From Hyphomicrobium_A sp963812795 (GTDB taxonomy: Bacteria > Pseudomonadota > Alphaproteobacteria > Rhizobiales > Hyphomicrobiaceae), in the NCBI GenBank assembly GCA_963812795.1, contig CAWEWG010000013.1, forward strand, positions 186,001 to 250,000: 64,000 nucleotides of DNA. The letters are read 5' to 3'. Within the stretch, counting starts at the first letter, position 1. Every line of letters starts with the position of its first letter. A model generated the notes under the pieces. The model worked only from the letters and a program-made list of their open reading frames with translations, searched no databases and was not told the origin of the DNA. Both the position numbers and the translations under genes were made by a program. Below are positions 10,366-19,922 of the stretch, piece after piece.

Positions 10366-10798
10366 GCGATACCGAAATGACTTCCGGCGAGACCATGTGG
10401 CGTTGCTGCGCTGACCGAGGTTTGCTCGCGACGTCGATCGCCGTCCCAGCCAAGGCGATCATCTCGCCGCGCGTCCTTCGCTACCTTGTTCGTGGTCTAG
10501 GTCACATCAATTGCGCGGAGCCAGCCGCCGCACATTTTCACTTCGTTCCTACAGCGATTAACCGCCCATTACCCATTCGACCTACGCGCGGAGGCACAAG
10601 CACGAGGTTTGAAATTTGGCCCTTCCGCGAATTTCGCAATGCCTCAATCAAAATAGTCAGCTAAGGTCCGCGGTCAGCGATCGGAACGTCGTTGGGCGGC
10701 AGTGTGCTCGCAAGCTGGTTCCGAGACTCAATATTTCATTGGTGTTCTGGCGGCGGCCGCACGGCCGCCGTGACTGCTTGCAACCGCGGAGAAAACGG
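10366..10798. other. Intergenic region before the SDR gene
   Basis: No gene is supported in these 433 bases. At 10751-10770 lies a perfect 9-base inverted repeat CGGCGGCCG-CA-CGGCCGCCG, some 28 bases upstream of the SDR start. It has no T-tract, so it is not a standard terminator and might instead influence translation or bind a regulator. The stretch at 10560-10700 is relatively AT-rich and may hold a promoter, but no clear -35/-10 pair stands out. Confidence 0.4.
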
Positions 10799-11587
10799 AT
10801 GGGCCCGACAACAAGACCGCTGGCAGTCGTGACGGGGGCCTCGAGCGGTATCGGCTACGAGCTCGCGCGCTGCTGCGCGGTCAATGGCTTTGATTTGGTG
10901 ATTGCCGCCGACGAAGCGAAAATCAACGCGGCCGCCGCGGACTTCCGGCCGCTTGGATGCAAGGCCGACGCCGTGCAGGCCGATCTGTCGACCATCGACG
11001 GTGTCGACAAGTTGTACGCCGCCATCGGCGGGCGACCCGTCGCCGCTCTCCTCGCCAACGCCGGTCGCGGTTTGGGCAATGGGTTCTTGGACCAGGACTT
11101 CATATCGGTGCGTCACGTCATCGATACCAACATCACCGGGACGCTGTATCTGATCCACAAGGTCGGACGCGACATGCGCGCCGCCCGATCGGGCAAGATC
11201 CTCATCACCGGTTCGATCGCGGGATATACGCCGGGCATGTATCACGCCGTCTATCACGCGAGTAAGGCCTTCCTCGATTCCTTCTGCGCCGCCCTGCGCG
11301 CCGAGCTGCAGGATGCCGGCATCAGCGTGACGTTGCTGATGCCTGGCGCCACCAAGACCGATTTTTTCGAGCGCGCCGACCTCGCGCACACCAAGTTGGG
11401 GCACGGCAAGATGGACGATGCCGCAGCCGTCGCCCAGCAGGGTTTCGATGCCATGGTGAAAGGCGTCGGCCACGTGGTCACCGGCTGGCACAACAAGTTT
11501 CTGGCGGCGATGTCGAACATCATCCCTGCATCGGTCCGGGCGCAGATGTTCGGCAAGCAAGCCAAGCCGCATTCGGCACACGAGTAA
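10799..11587 (+). CDS. Short-chain dehydrogenase/reductase (classical SDR)
   Basis: NAD(P)-dependent oxidoreductase of 262 residues; the substrate cannot be deduced. The cofactor loop is TGASSGIG at residues 12-19, NAG is in LLANAGRG near residue 84, and the catalytic Ser and YxxxK are in ITGSIAG and YHASKAF. The start at 10799 follows GGAGAAAACGG, a good ribosome binding site. No membrane segment is seen. It is monocistronic, ending in a GC-rich hairpin at 11674-11699. Fatty-acid, polyol or quinone reduction are all possible for this family. Confidence 0.88.
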   Translation: MGPTTRPLAVVTGASSGIGYELARCCAVNGFDLVIAADEAKINAAAADFRPLGCKADAVQADLSTIDGVDKLYAAIGGRPVAALLANAGRGLGNGFLDQDFISVRHVIDTNITGTLYLIHKVGRDMRAARSGKILITGSIAGYTPGMYHAVYHASKAFLDSFCAALRAELQDAGISVTLLMPGATKTDFFERADLAHTKLGHGKMDDAAAVAQQGFDAMVKGVGHVVTGWHNKFLAAMSNIIPASVRAQMFGKQAKPHSAHE

Positions 11588-11673
11588 AAATGACGAGGCG
11601 GTAGTGGATGGGAACTGCGCGCGCAGTTTGAGGCGCGATCAGATTTGCAATGTCCGGTGACGGGACTGTAGAA

Positions 11674-11699
11674 GCAGCCGCCCCCGTGAGGGCGGCTGC
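11674..11699. terminator. Convergent hairpin, probable terminator
   Basis: A perfect 10-base stem GCAGCCGCCC / GGGCGGCTGC with a 6-base loop lies between the convergent SDR and small secreted protein genes. Position and stem strength fit a shared terminator, although there is no T-tract on either strand. Confidence 0.55.
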
Positions 11700-11743
11700 A
11701 GAGAGCGCTATCGGGATCCAAGGAGCGGCGCTCTCAACCTTTA

Positions 11744-12076
11744 CTAGTTGCCGCTGCCGGAGGACGCCGGAGGAGGGTTCGCGGGCAGGATCGTCGTGTC
11801 GCTGCCTGACGTTCCCGAAGAAGCGCCTTCCGAGGCGTTCGAGCCTGCACTGCCAGCAGCGCCCGGCTGATGCTCAACCTTCACATCCTTGTCCTGGCTG
11901 CGATCGGAGGTCTTACCGCCGGCCGTATCTTGCTGGTTCTGCGGGGTCTGCGTTGACTTGTCAGGTGTACGATCCGAGGTTTCACCGGCCTGACCGGCCT
12001 GCGGGGGAGCGGTCTGCGCGAGTGCGACCGGACTGACCGCAAGTGCGGCGGCGATGGCGAGATATTTGAAGGACAT
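11744..12076 (-). CDS. Small exported low-complexity (Gln/Ser/Gly/Pro-rich) protein
   Basis: A 110-residue protein with a clear signal peptide (MSFKYLAIAAALAVSPVALA, cleavage after Ala-Gln-Ala-type context). The mature part is disordered-looking, with two copies of a TSDR[TS].DK motif, and is rich in Gln, Ser, Gly, Asp and Pro with no Cys. The ATG at 12076 follows AGGAGAAGAAG, a strong ribosome binding site. I recognise no family. It lies 138 bases downstream of the nitrate-operon porin on the same strand and could be a periplasmic or secreted stress protein; function unknown. Confidence 0.65.
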   Translation of the reverse strand: MSFKYLAIAAALAVSPVALAQTAPPQAGQAGETSDRTPDKSTQTPQNQQDTAGGKTSDRSQDKDVKVEHQPGAAGSAGSNASEGASSGTSGSDTTILPANPPPASSGSGN

Positions 12077-12214
12077 TCTTCTTCTCCTAGGGTTTCATCC
12101 CCGGAGACAACCTGCGCCGGCCTCGGCAGGTTCCCCCTCGCCGTTCACGGCTTTGCGAGACACGATGCCGATGTGGAGTATTAGCCCGGCGTCGCGCGTT
12201 CAAACTTTTGTCGG

Positions 12215-13480
12215 CTAGAAGTTGATCATGGCGCCGGTCGACACATAGCGAAAGCTGTCGATGTCGCCGATGCCGGTCACTTCCGCGTCGTGCTCACGGT
12301 ACTTGATCCACAACGCCATCGACGCAGCGTCTATCTCTTGCACGGCGCCGATGCCGAACCGTGTAAAATCGCTGGATGAGGCGCCGGCGGCGAGAGCAGC
12401 GGGTGAGAGCTGGTCGATATAACTTCCCCACTCTCCATACAGCACGGTGTGGCCAAGCGGCAGCCACTGCCGACGCACGCCACCCTTCACGTACCACTGG
12501 TGCGAGTTGGGCTCGGTAAAGCCGGCCAGTGTCCGCTTGCCGTGGTTGTCCTCCTGCCCATAGGCGGCGTGCAGGAACAGACCGGTAGCGAGATGCTGCG
12601 CATATCCGCCGGCCTGAAACACGGCCGAGTCCTTGCTCAGCGACACCGGCGGCGGCTGTGTAAGCTGGTCGGTATTCACCGAATATCCGATACCGAAGGC
12701 AAGCTTGAAGCCTGAAACCTCCCCAGCGTAGCGCCCGGCAATCTCCTGGTCGTCGTCCTCGCCCCAACTCGCGGAGACGGAGAAGCCGGCAAAGGTCGGG
12801 CTGTCGTAACGCACGCCGTTCATGACGATGCCGTCGCAGTCGCCACCCCATGGGCGTTGCTGCGCGTAGCAGTAGCCGAAGTCGCCCCACTTGAGCGCGA
12901 GGAGATTGCCGTCGCTGCGCAGGAAGAATCCGCCTCCGTCGAACAGCACATAGTTGGCGATGAGCTGCGTGCCGGAAAGATCCGTGAACATGGCCGCGCT
13001 TTTGGCGGCAAGCGCGTTCTTGCCGACGCTCAGCTTGCCCAACTCTTTGCTCGCGACGTACCAATAGGCCATCTGCACATTGAGGCCCAGGTCGGTACTT
13101 GGAGTGGTTTGACTGGAGCCCATGGGGTTGGCGGTGAGATCCTGCACGCGGATCATGTAACCCGCCTTCCACCCGGGCCCGATCACTGCTTCTCCCGTGA
13201 AGCGGAAGTTGGTCGCCTGCGTGGGGCCGATGTCGTTGATGTAGGCGTTGCGCTCGACGCCATCGTCCCAGAACATGATCTGCTTGGTCGCGTAGCCGGT
13301 GACGGAGAGGGTAACCTTGCGGTTGCCTTTACGTGCAGTCGTGGCCTCGAGCTCCGCAATGCGCTCTTCGAGGTCGGCGCAACAATCGCCGCCTAGGTCT
13401 GCCGCCCGGCTTGGTGTTGTGCTGAGGACATACGCGATTGCGATGCCTGCGAGGCCGAGCGCTTTACATTGCCAGTTCAC
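12215..13480 (-). CDS. Outer-membrane porin (Porin_2 family) trailing the nitrate operon
   Basis: A 16-stranded-type alphaproteobacterial porin of about 421 residues. A GTG start at 13480 is chosen because it has GGAG 11 bases upstream and gives a normal signal peptide followed by ADLGGDCCADLEERIAELEA, the conserved N-terminal helix. Beta-strand motifs such as FAGFSVSASWGEDDDQEIAG are visible, and the protein ends in ...GAMINF with the terminal Phe used for outer-membrane assembly. The gene begins 34 bases after cobA stops, too close for an ordinary independent promoter outside cobA. Co-transcription suggests, without proving, that this porin admits nitrate or nitrite. An 80-base remnant of a close paralogue lies at 5769-5846. 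Confidence 0.9.
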   Translation of the reverse strand: MNWQCKALGLAGIAIAYVLSTTPSRAADLGGDCCADLEERIAELEATTARKGNRKVTLSVTGYATKQIMFWDDGVERNAYINDIGPTQATNFRFTGEAVIGPGWKAGYMIRVQDLTANPMGSSQTTPSTDLGLNVQMAYWYVASKELGKLSVGKNALAAKSAAMFTDLSGTQLIANYVLFDGGGFFLRSDGNLLALKWGDFGYCYAQQRPWGGDCDGIVMNGVRYDSPTFAGFSVSASWGEDDDQEIAGRYAGEVSGFKLAFGIGYSVNTDQLTQPPPVSLSKDSAVFQAGGYAQHLATGLFLHAAYGQEDNHGKRTLAGFTEPNSHQWYVKGGVRRQWLPLGHTVLYGEWGSYIDQLSPAALAAGASSSDFTRFGIGAVQEIDAASMALWIKYREHDAEVTGIGDIDSFRYVSTGAMINF

Positions 13481-13514
13481 GGTACTTGTTACTCCAATTA
13501 GAACACAGAGGACG

Positions 13515-14423
13515 TCATGCGCTAACGCATTCGCGTGCCGCTGAGCGCGCGACGAAGGCGGCATTGGCAGGATCGATGCCGATAAGGATGATGCAGGGAG
13601 CGCCGCTGCCGACGGACGCCACTCGTTCCGGCAAGGTTCCGACGGAGGCGGTCACGACGAGCTGGTCCGGACGCGTAGCGTTGAATACGGCGACGGCCGG
13701 GTGCTGCTCCGAGAGGCCGCGTCGCAAAAGCTCGTCGCACAGGGCGTCGATCGTGGCCTTCGGCATGTAGACGGCCGTCGTCGCCTTGGGGTCGGCGAGC
13801 CCCGACCAGTCGAAATCGTCCGGCAAACGCCCGTCGGCGGCGTGGCCTGTGATCGCCTGAAAGCGTCGCGCGCCCCTGCGGCGCGTCAACGAAATGCCGA
13901 GGGCGGCGGCAGCTCCTTGGGCGGCCGATATGCCGGGGACAACGTCGAAGACGATACCGGCCGCAACAAGGGCCGTTATTTCCTCATCGAGGCGCCCAAA
14001 CATCAACGCGTCGCCAGCCTTGAGACGCACGACCCGGCGTCCCGCGGAGGCGAGCGCCACCATCAGATCGTTGATGTCGCTTTGCTTGCAGGCGCGACCG
14101 TAACCCTTCTTACCAACGTGGATGCGCTCCGCACGCGACGGGGCGAGCGCAAGCACCTCCGTCGACACGAGCTGGTCGTGGAGGATGACATCTGCCTGCT
14201 GCAGCGCGCGCAGCGCCTTGAGCGTCAACAGCTCCGGGTCACCAGGACCGGAACCAACGAGGCTGACGCGACCGGCCTGCTTGCCGCAGGGGTGACCGAC
14301 GTTGCCGCCGGCTACTGCGCGTTGGTTGCCGAGCAAGGCGCGCCCAGCCTGGGTCACACGGTACAGCGCCGCCGCAACAATGTGCGGGAGGGTGGAGACG
14401 CTCAGCGGCGAAGGTGCGTGCAT
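13515..14423 (-). CDS. cobA: Uroporphyrinogen-III C-methyltransferase (SUMT)
   Basis: Makes precorrin-2 from uroporphyrinogen III using SAM, the first dedicated step to the siroheme cofactor of the nitrite reductase encoded in the same operon. The SAM-binding signature VSLVGSGPGDPELLTLKA begins near residue 52, followed by YGRACKQSDIN and VVRLKAGDALMFGRLDEEI, and VPGISAAQGAAA near residue 165. Length is 302 residues, longer than typical because of a roughly 50-residue N-terminal extension without recognisable features. In GDP-[FY]-FGRG, the usual Pro and Gly are replaced (GDALMFGRLDEE), as in several short SUMTs. It starts 11 bases after nasA and is the last biosynthetic gene before the porin. 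Confidence 0.93.
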   Translation of the reverse strand: MHAPSPLSVSTLPHIVAAALYRVTQAGRALLGNQRAVAGGNVGHPCGKQAGRVSLVGSGPGDPELLTLKALRALQQADVILHDQLVSTEVLALAPSRAERIHVGKKGYGRACKQSDINDLMVALASAGRRVVRLKAGDALMFGRLDEEITALVAAGIVFDVVPGISAAQGAAAALGISLTRRRGARRFQAITGHAADGRLPDDFDWSGLADPKATTAVYMPKATIDALCDELLRRGLSEQHPAVAVFNATRPDQLVVTASVGTLPERVASVGSGAPCIILIGIDPANAAFVARSAARECVSA

Positions 14424-14434
14424 GTTGGCGTCCC

Positions 14435-17125
14435 CTAAGCCGGCACAACAATTGGGCGCTCAGCAGACGTCGGCGCGCGCGCGTGTTGCAATTCGATAAT
14501 GTTGCGGATCTCTGCGCGGCATGAGCCGCAATTGGTGCCAGCCTGGAGCGCTTCGCCGACGGCCGACACCGTCCTGCAACCGCGCTCGACGGCTCGGGCG
14601 ATTTCGTTGGCACCGACGCCGAAGCAGGCGCAGACAGTCGCCCCGCGATCGACGGCGCCTTTTCCGGGCCGGCCGGCGATAGCCGACGTGCGTTTGCCTG
14701 GCGCCAGGTTTGGGAGCCCGAGCTGGGCGATGGCCCAGTCGCGCGACACGGCCACCGGCTCGGGCGCGAGAAAGATAGTCCCTGCCAGTTGGTCCTCCTC
14801 GTAGCAAGCGAAGCGATACCGCCCCCTCTCAGCGTCGCAGTAAGCGGCAAGTTGGACGTCGGCACCGACGAGTTCCCCCACCAGTGGCGTCCAATCGTCC
14901 GGCGCGTCGGCGAACGCCATCTCGAGCCGCCAGCCGCCACTGCACTTGGCAATGGCCCAGTATGCAGCGGGAATATTCTGCGGCTTGCGGCGGAGAACGG
15001 CGAAGCCATAGGTAGCCGCGACGAAGCGCTCGATGCGCACGGGGACGTTCTTCAAAGCCGGCTGTCCTGAGATCGGGTCGACGACGGCGCCGACCAACAC
15101 GTCGACCCGCGCGCGCGAAGCGTACTGATCGTTCCAATGCATCGGCACGAAGACGGATCCCGGCTGCTGCCGCGGCGTCACCAGGGCGCGAACGAGGATG
15201 GCGCCCAGCCCGGTCGACACGCGCACGAGGTCGGCATCGCCGACGCGATGGCGTGCGGCGTCATGCGGGTGGATTTCAACGAACGGCTCCGCGCAATGCT
15301 GCGACAGACGTGTGCTCTTGCCGGTGCGCGTCATGGTGTGCCAGTGATCGCGCACGCGTCCGGTGTTTAGCGTGAGCGGGAAACCTGGTGCGGGCAGCGG
15401 CTCGGTAGCAACGCGCACTTCGACGAATCGCGCTTTCGCATCGGGCGTGAAGAAACGGCCGTCGGCGAACAGGCGCGCGGGGCCGGCAACGGCCGACGTC
15501 CGCGGCCACTGGAGCGGCTGGAGGTCTTCGTAGTCGGCGCCATCTAGGGTGGCCAGAGCGCCTATGTCGAAGTCGCGGGCGCCGCCGTTTTCGAAGCCGG
15601 ATAGCGCCGCGTGCTCGGCAAATATCTCGGCCGGCTCCGAATACGCAAAGGCCTCGCCATGTCCCATGCGGCTGGCGACCTCGCAAATGATCCACCAATC
15701 GGGACGGGCGTCGCCCGGCTGCGGCATGAAGCTGCGCTGGCGCGAGATGCGCCGCTCCGAGTTGGTCACCGTGCCGTCCTTCTCGCCCCAAGCCGTTGCC
15801 GGCAGGAGAACGTCGGCCAGCCGCGCTGTATCGGTGGCGGCGGTCACATCGGAGACGACGACGAACGGGCAATCGCGGATCGCCGCCTCGACGTTCTCGG
15901 CCTCCGGCATCGAAACGACGGGATTGGTGGCTATGACCCACAGCGCCTTGATGCGACCGTCGGCGACAGCACGGAACATGTCGACCGCCTTGAGGCCGGG
16001 GCGGGTTGCGATCGTCGGTGAGTTCCAGAAGCGCTGCACGCGCTCGCGATGTGCGGCGTCCTCGATGTTCATGTGCGCCGCAAGCATGTTGGCGAGACCA
16101 CCGACCTCGCGCCCGCCCATGGCGTTGGGTTGGCCGGTGACGGAGAACGGCCCCATGCCCGGTTTGCCGATACGACCGGTCGCCAGGTGGCAGTTGATGA
16201 TGGCGTTGACTTTGTCGGTGCCGGAGGCGGATTGATTGACGCCCTGGCTAAAAACGGTGACGGTCTTCTCCGTTGCCGCAAACAGCGCGAAGAATTTTTC
16301 CAGCGTCGCGGCGGGCAGCCCCGTGAGACGCACGAGGGCGTAGAGGTCGATCGCGTCGGCTGCACGCACCGCTTCCTTGAAGCCGGTCGTGTGCAGCTTG
16401 ATGTAGCCGCGCTTGGTCGAGTACTTGCGCGCGAGATAACGCAGCAACCCGAGAAATAGCGGCACGTCGCCGTCGGGCTTGATGGGTAGGTGGAAGTCGG
16501 CAATGTCGGCTGTGGCCGTGCGGCGCGGATCGATCAGCACCACCTTCAACTCCGGCCGCTGCTCCTTGGCTGCGGCGATGCGCTGGTAGAGCACGGGATG
16601 GCACCAGGCGAGATTGGAGCCGACGAGCACGACAAGGTCGGCGAGTTCCAGATCCTCGTAACATCCGGGCACCGTGTCGGAACCGAAGGCGCGCTTGTGC
16701 CCGGCGACCGAAGACGCCATGCACAGGCGCGAATTGGTATCGATATTGGCGGAGCCGATGAAGCCTTTCATCAGCTTGTTGGCGACGTAGTAGTCCTCGG
16801 TTAGCAACTGGCCCGAAACATAGAAGGCTACCGAGTCTGGGCCGTGCGCGCGGATCGTCTCGTTGAACTTGCCGGCGACGAGGTCGAGCGCCGCATCCCA
16901 ATCCGTCCTTGCCCCGTGTACGTGCGGAAACACGAGCCGGTCGTCGAGGTCGATCGTTTCCGCCAGCGCGGCACCCTTCGAACACAGGCGGCCGAAGTTC
17001 GCCGGGTGGTCGGGGTCTCCGCGCACGGAGACCCCGCCGGTGGCCGCGACTTCGGCGAGCACGCCGCATCCGACCCCGCAGTAGGGGCACGTGGTTTTGA
17101 TGCAGCGCGGGGCGGACATGTCCAT
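14435..17125 (-). CDS. nasA: Assimilatory nitrate reductase catalytic subunit
   Basis: Cytoplasmic molybdopterin enzyme reducing nitrate to nitrite, 896 residues. The N-terminal [4Fe-4S] ligands are in TTCPYCGVGCGVLAEV plus LCSKGAAL near residue 48. The molybdopterin-binding body runs to about residue 690 (SRLCMASSVAGHKRAFGSD, NPVVSMPEAENVEAAI, HWHTMTRTGKSTRLSQH). The C-terminal BFD-like [2Fe-2S] domain carries CACFGVGANEI and AGTNCGSCRAEI (about residues 820-880). This architecture, with a C-terminal extra cluster and no twin-Arg signal, is that of NasA-type, not periplasmic Nap, enzymes. It follows nirD by two bases, implying translational coupling. Confidence 0.96.
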   Translation of the reverse strand: MDMSAPRCIKTTCPYCGVGCGVLAEVAATGGVSVRGDPDHPANFGRLCSKGAALAETIDLDDRLVFPHVHGARTDWDAALDLVAGKFNETIRAHGPDSVAFYVSGQLLTEDYYVANKLMKGFIGSANIDTNSRLCMASSVAGHKRAFGSDTVPGCYEDLELADLVVLVGSNLAWCHPVLYQRIAAAKEQRPELKVVLIDPRRTATADIADFHLPIKPDGDVPLFLGLLRYLARKYSTKRGYIKLHTTGFKEAVRAADAIDLYALVRLTGLPAATLEKFFALFAATEKTVTVFSQGVNQSASGTDKVNAIINCHLATGRIGKPGMGPFSVTGQPNAMGGREVGGLANMLAAHMNIEDAAHRERVQRFWNSPTIATRPGLKAVDMFRAVADGRIKALWVIATNPVVSMPEAENVEAAIRDCPFVVVSDVTAATDTARLADVLLPATAWGEKDGTVTNSERRISRQRSFMPQPGDARPDWWIICEVASRMGHGEAFAYSEPAEIFAEHAALSGFENGGARDFDIGALATLDGADYEDLQPLQWPRTSAVAGPARLFADGRFFTPDAKARFVEVRVATEPLPAPGFPLTLNTGRVRDHWHTMTRTGKSTRLSQHCAEPFVEIHPHDAARHRVGDADLVRVSTGLGAILVRALVTPRQQPGSVFVPMHWNDQYASRARVDVLVGAVVDPISGQPALKNVPVRIERFVAATYGFAVLRRKPQNIPAAYWAIAKCSGGWRLEMAFADAPDDWTPLVGELVGADVQLAAYCDAERGRYRFACYEEDQLAGTIFLAPEPVAVSRDWAIAQLGLPNLAPGKRTSAIAGRPGKGAVDRGATVCACFGVGANEIARAVERGCRTVSAVGEALQAGTNCGSCRAEIRNIIELQHARAPTSAERPIVVPA

Positions 17126-17127
17126 GT

Positions 17128-17457
17128 TCAGGCCGCCCGATGCGCGGTGGCCTGGCCGGCGATGTAGATCGTGCCTTCCTCGACCTTGAGGGGGATCGTG
17201 CGCACACAGCCTTCGTCAGCGCCCTGCGCCTTGCCGCTTTCGAGCGAGATCACCCAGTTATGCAGTGGGCACGTCACCGAAGTTCCGTGCACGATACCTT
17301 GGCTGAGCGGGCCGCCCTTATGCGGACAGCGGTCGTCGATGGCGAAGATGCGATCGTCAACAGTGCGGAACACGGCCACCTTGCCGTCCGGCGTGTCGAT
17401 ACAGCGTGCACCGCGCTGCGGAATGTCGGAGATGCTGCCGATGGCGATCCAGTTCAT
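17128..17457 (-). CDS. nirD: Assimilatory nitrite reductase small subunit
   Basis: Rieske-like small subunit partnering NirB in NADH-dependent reduction of nitrite to ammonium. About 109 residues. Cluster ligand motifs CPHKGGPLSQ and CPLHNWVISL are both intact, although some NirD proteins have lost them. The ATG at 17457 is preferred because GGAG lies six bases upstream and the family begins near MNWIAIGS. A GTG at 17466, overlapping the nirB stop as GTGA, is the alternative and would add three residues. Confidence 0.93.
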   Translation of the reverse strand: MNWIAIGSISDIPQRGARCIDTPDGKVAVFRTVDDRIFAIDDRCPHKGGPLSQGIVHGTSVTCPLHNWVISLESGKAQGADEGCVRTIPLKVEEGTIYIAGQATAHRAA

Positions 17458-17462
17458 CGCGC

Positions 17463-19922
17463 TCACTCCGCCGCCTGTGCCATGCCGACCGCCGCGAGCG
17501 GCTTGAACTCGTGCTTATGCAGGCCGGAGACGCGCTCCGACCACGGGTCGACCTGAGCGAACTTCTGGGAGAAGACGAAGCGATCGAAGAACGCCTTGCG
17601 CCGCGGCGCGTCATCGAGCACCTGGCGGCGGATCTCAGCAACGCCGATACGCTTGGTCCATTTGTAGATGCGCTCGAGGTAACGCGCCTGCTCGCGGTAC
17701 ATCTGTACCAGGGCGACGATGACCTCGAGTGCCTCGTCCTCGGTCTTGACGAGGCCGAGCACCTCCGTGCCCTTGATGTCGAGGCCGGCAGCGCCGGCGA
17801 AATGGATCTCGTAGCCGGAATCGACGCAAACCACGCCGACGTCCTTGCACGTCGCCTCGGCACAGTTCCGCGGACAGCCGGAGACGGCCATCTTCACCTT
17901 GGCCGGGGTCCACGATCCCCACATGAACTTCTCTATGCGTACGCCAAAGCCTGTCGAATCCTGCGTACCGAAGCGGCACCAGTCGGTGCCGACGCACGTC
18001 TTCACCGTGCGCAGGCCCTTGGCGTAGGCGTGCCCGGAAACGAATCCTGCCTTGCCGAGATCGGACCAGACCGCCGGCAGATCTTCCTTCTTGATGCCGA
18101 GCATGTCGATGCGCTGGCCCCCGGTGACTTTCACCGTCGGGATGGCGAACTTGTCGACCACGTCGGCAATGGCGCGCAGCTCCTTGGCGCTCGTCACGCC
18201 GCCCCACATACGCGGCACCACCGAGTAGGTGCCGTCCTTCTGGATGTTGGCGTGCGCGCGCTCATTGATGAAACGCGACTGGTAGTCATCGGCGTATTCG
18301 CCGGGCCAGTCACAGATGAGATAGTAGTTGAGCGCCGGGCGACACTTGGCGCAGCCGCACGATGTCGTCCACTCGAGCTCCTGCATGACCGCATAGATGG
18401 TCTTCAGGCCCTTGGCCTTGATCAGACGGCGCACGTCGTCGTGGCCGAGCGATGTGCACGCGCACATCGGCTGCACGGCCGCCGGGTTGTAGGCGTCGCC
18501 GAGTGTCAACGTCATGAGCTGCTCGACGAGACCGGTGCATGAGCCGCACGAGGCCGACGCCTTGGTGTGGGCGCGCACGTCGTCGAGCGAAGTCAGGCCC
18601 TTGTCCTTGATGGCACCCGTGATCTTGCCCTTACAAACGCCGTTGCAGCCGCAGATCTCTGCGTCATCGGGCAACGCTGCAACGGCCGCCATAGGGTCCA
18701 GCGGGGACCCTCCCTGATAGGCTTGGCCGAAGATCAAAGTCTCGCGCATGTCGGAGATGTCGACCTGCTTCTTCTTCAGGTCGTTGAACCACGCGCCATC
18801 GGCAGTCTCGCCGTAGAGCACGGTGCCGATAATGCGGTTGTCCTGCAGGATAAGGCGTTTGTAGACACCGGCCGTAGCATCGCGCAGCACAATCTCTTGT
18901 CGATCCTCGCCGTCGGCAAAGTCGCCGAGCGAGAAAAGATCGATGCCCGTGACCTTCAGCTTGGTCGGCGTGTCGTTGTGCACGAACGTCGCGGCGGCAT
19001 CGCCCGTCAGGTGCGAGGCGGCGACACGTGCCATCTCGTAGAGCGGCGCGACAAGGCCATAGACATGGCCGCCCACCTCGGCGCATTCGCCGACCGCGAA
19101 GATGTCGGGATCGGAGGTGTGCATGCCGCCATCGACGAGGATGCCGCGGTTCGTGGCGAGGCCGGCTTGCTTGCCGATGCCGACGTTGGGCCGAATGCCG
19201 GCGGCCATGATCACCAGGGTGGCGGGGATGATGCGGCCATCGGCCAGCTCCACCCCTTCGACCTTGCCATTGCCGAGGATGGCCTTGGTCGAAGCCTTGG
19301 TGATGATCTTGATCCCGCGCTGCTCGAGTTCCCGCTGCAGCATGTAGCCGGCTGCCGGGTCGAGCTGGCGCTCCATCAGCGTCGGCATCAGATGCAGCAC
19401 GGTGACGTCCATGTCGCGCGAGTTGAGACCGGCCGCGGCCTCGAGGCCGAGCAAGCCGCCGCCGATGACGACTGCCTTGGCGCGCGATTGGGCGGCAACC
19501 AGCATGGCGTTGACGTCGTCGAGGTCGCGGTAGGAGAGGACGCCGGGGAGATCATTGCCCGGCACGGGCAGGATCAGAGGCACCGAGCCGGTAGCGATGA
19601 CCAGCTTGTCGTACGGCACGGTCTCACCGTGTTCCGACGTCACCGTCTTGGCCACGCGATCGATCTCGGTGACCTTGTGCCCCTTGTAGAGGGTGATGCC
19701 GTTCTTGATGTACCAGCCGTCGCCGTGAATGATAATCTGCTCGTAATCTTTTTCGCCCGACAGCACCGGCGACAGCATGATGCGGTCGTAGTTGACGCGC
19801 GGCTCGGCGTTGAAGATCGTGACCTCATAGCGACCCGGCGCCTTTTCGAGCAGATGCTCGAGCATGCGTCCCGGCGCCATGCCGTTGCCGATGATGACGA
19901 GTTTCTCGGTCATGCTGTTCAT
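17463..19922 (-). CDS. nirB: Assimilatory nitrite reductase large subunit
   Basis: NADH-dependent, FAD-, siroheme- and [4Fe-4S]-containing enzyme that reduces nitrite to ammonium, 819 residues. Residues 1-400 form an FAD/NAD domain (LVIIGNGMAPGRMLEHLL; AVVIGGGLLGLEAAAGL). Residues about 420-540 hold two BFD-like Cys clusters (ICGCNGVCKGKI, SASCGSCTGLVE, TSCGCAKCRPAL). The sulfite/nitrite reductase half contains TCVGTDWCRFGTQDS and AVSGCPRNCAEATCKD, the siroheme/cluster ligands, near residues 635-690. The ATG at 19922 overlaps the nrtCD stop (ATGA), so translation is coupled. Confidence 0.96.
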   Translation of the reverse strand: MNSMTEKLVIIGNGMAPGRMLEHLLEKAPGRYEVTIFNAEPRVNYDRIMLSPVLSGEKDYEQIIIHGDGWYIKNGITLYKGHKVTEIDRVAKTVTSEHGETVPYDKLVIATGSVPLILPVPGNDLPGVLSYRDLDDVNAMLVAAQSRAKAVVIGGGLLGLEAAAGLNSRDMDVTVLHLMPTLMERQLDPAAGYMLQRELEQRGIKIITKASTKAILGNGKVEGVELADGRIIPATLVIMAAGIRPNVGIGKQAGLATNRGILVDGGMHTSDPDIFAVGECAEVGGHVYGLVAPLYEMARVAASHLTGDAAATFVHNDTPTKLKVTGIDLFSLGDFADGEDRQEIVLRDATAGVYKRLILQDNRIIGTVLYGETADGAWFNDLKKKQVDISDMRETLIFGQAYQGGSPLDPMAAVAALPDDAEICGCNGVCKGKITGAIKDKGLTSLDDVRAHTKASASCGSCTGLVEQLMTLTLGDAYNPAAVQPMCACTSLGHDDVRRLIKAKGLKTIYAVMQELEWTTSCGCAKCRPALNYYLICDWPGEYADDYQSRFINERAHANIQKDGTYSVVPRMWGGVTSAKELRAIADVVDKFAIPTVKVTGGQRIDMLGIKKEDLPAVWSDLGKAGFVSGHAYAKGLRTVKTCVGTDWCRFGTQDSTGFGVRIEKFMWGSWTPAKVKMAVSGCPRNCAEATCKDVGVVCVDSGYEIHFAGAAGLDIKGTEVLGLVKTEDEALEVIVALVQMYREQARYLERIYKWTKRIGVAEIRRQVLDDAPRRKAFFDRFVFSQKFAQVDPWSERVSGLHKHEFKPLAAVGMAQAAE

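Noticed and set aside
10378..10664. Small plus-strand gene between the secreted protein and the SDR
   Set aside because: The frame has no ribosome binding site, no hydrophobic or domain pattern and ends at random; composition fits non-coding DNA.
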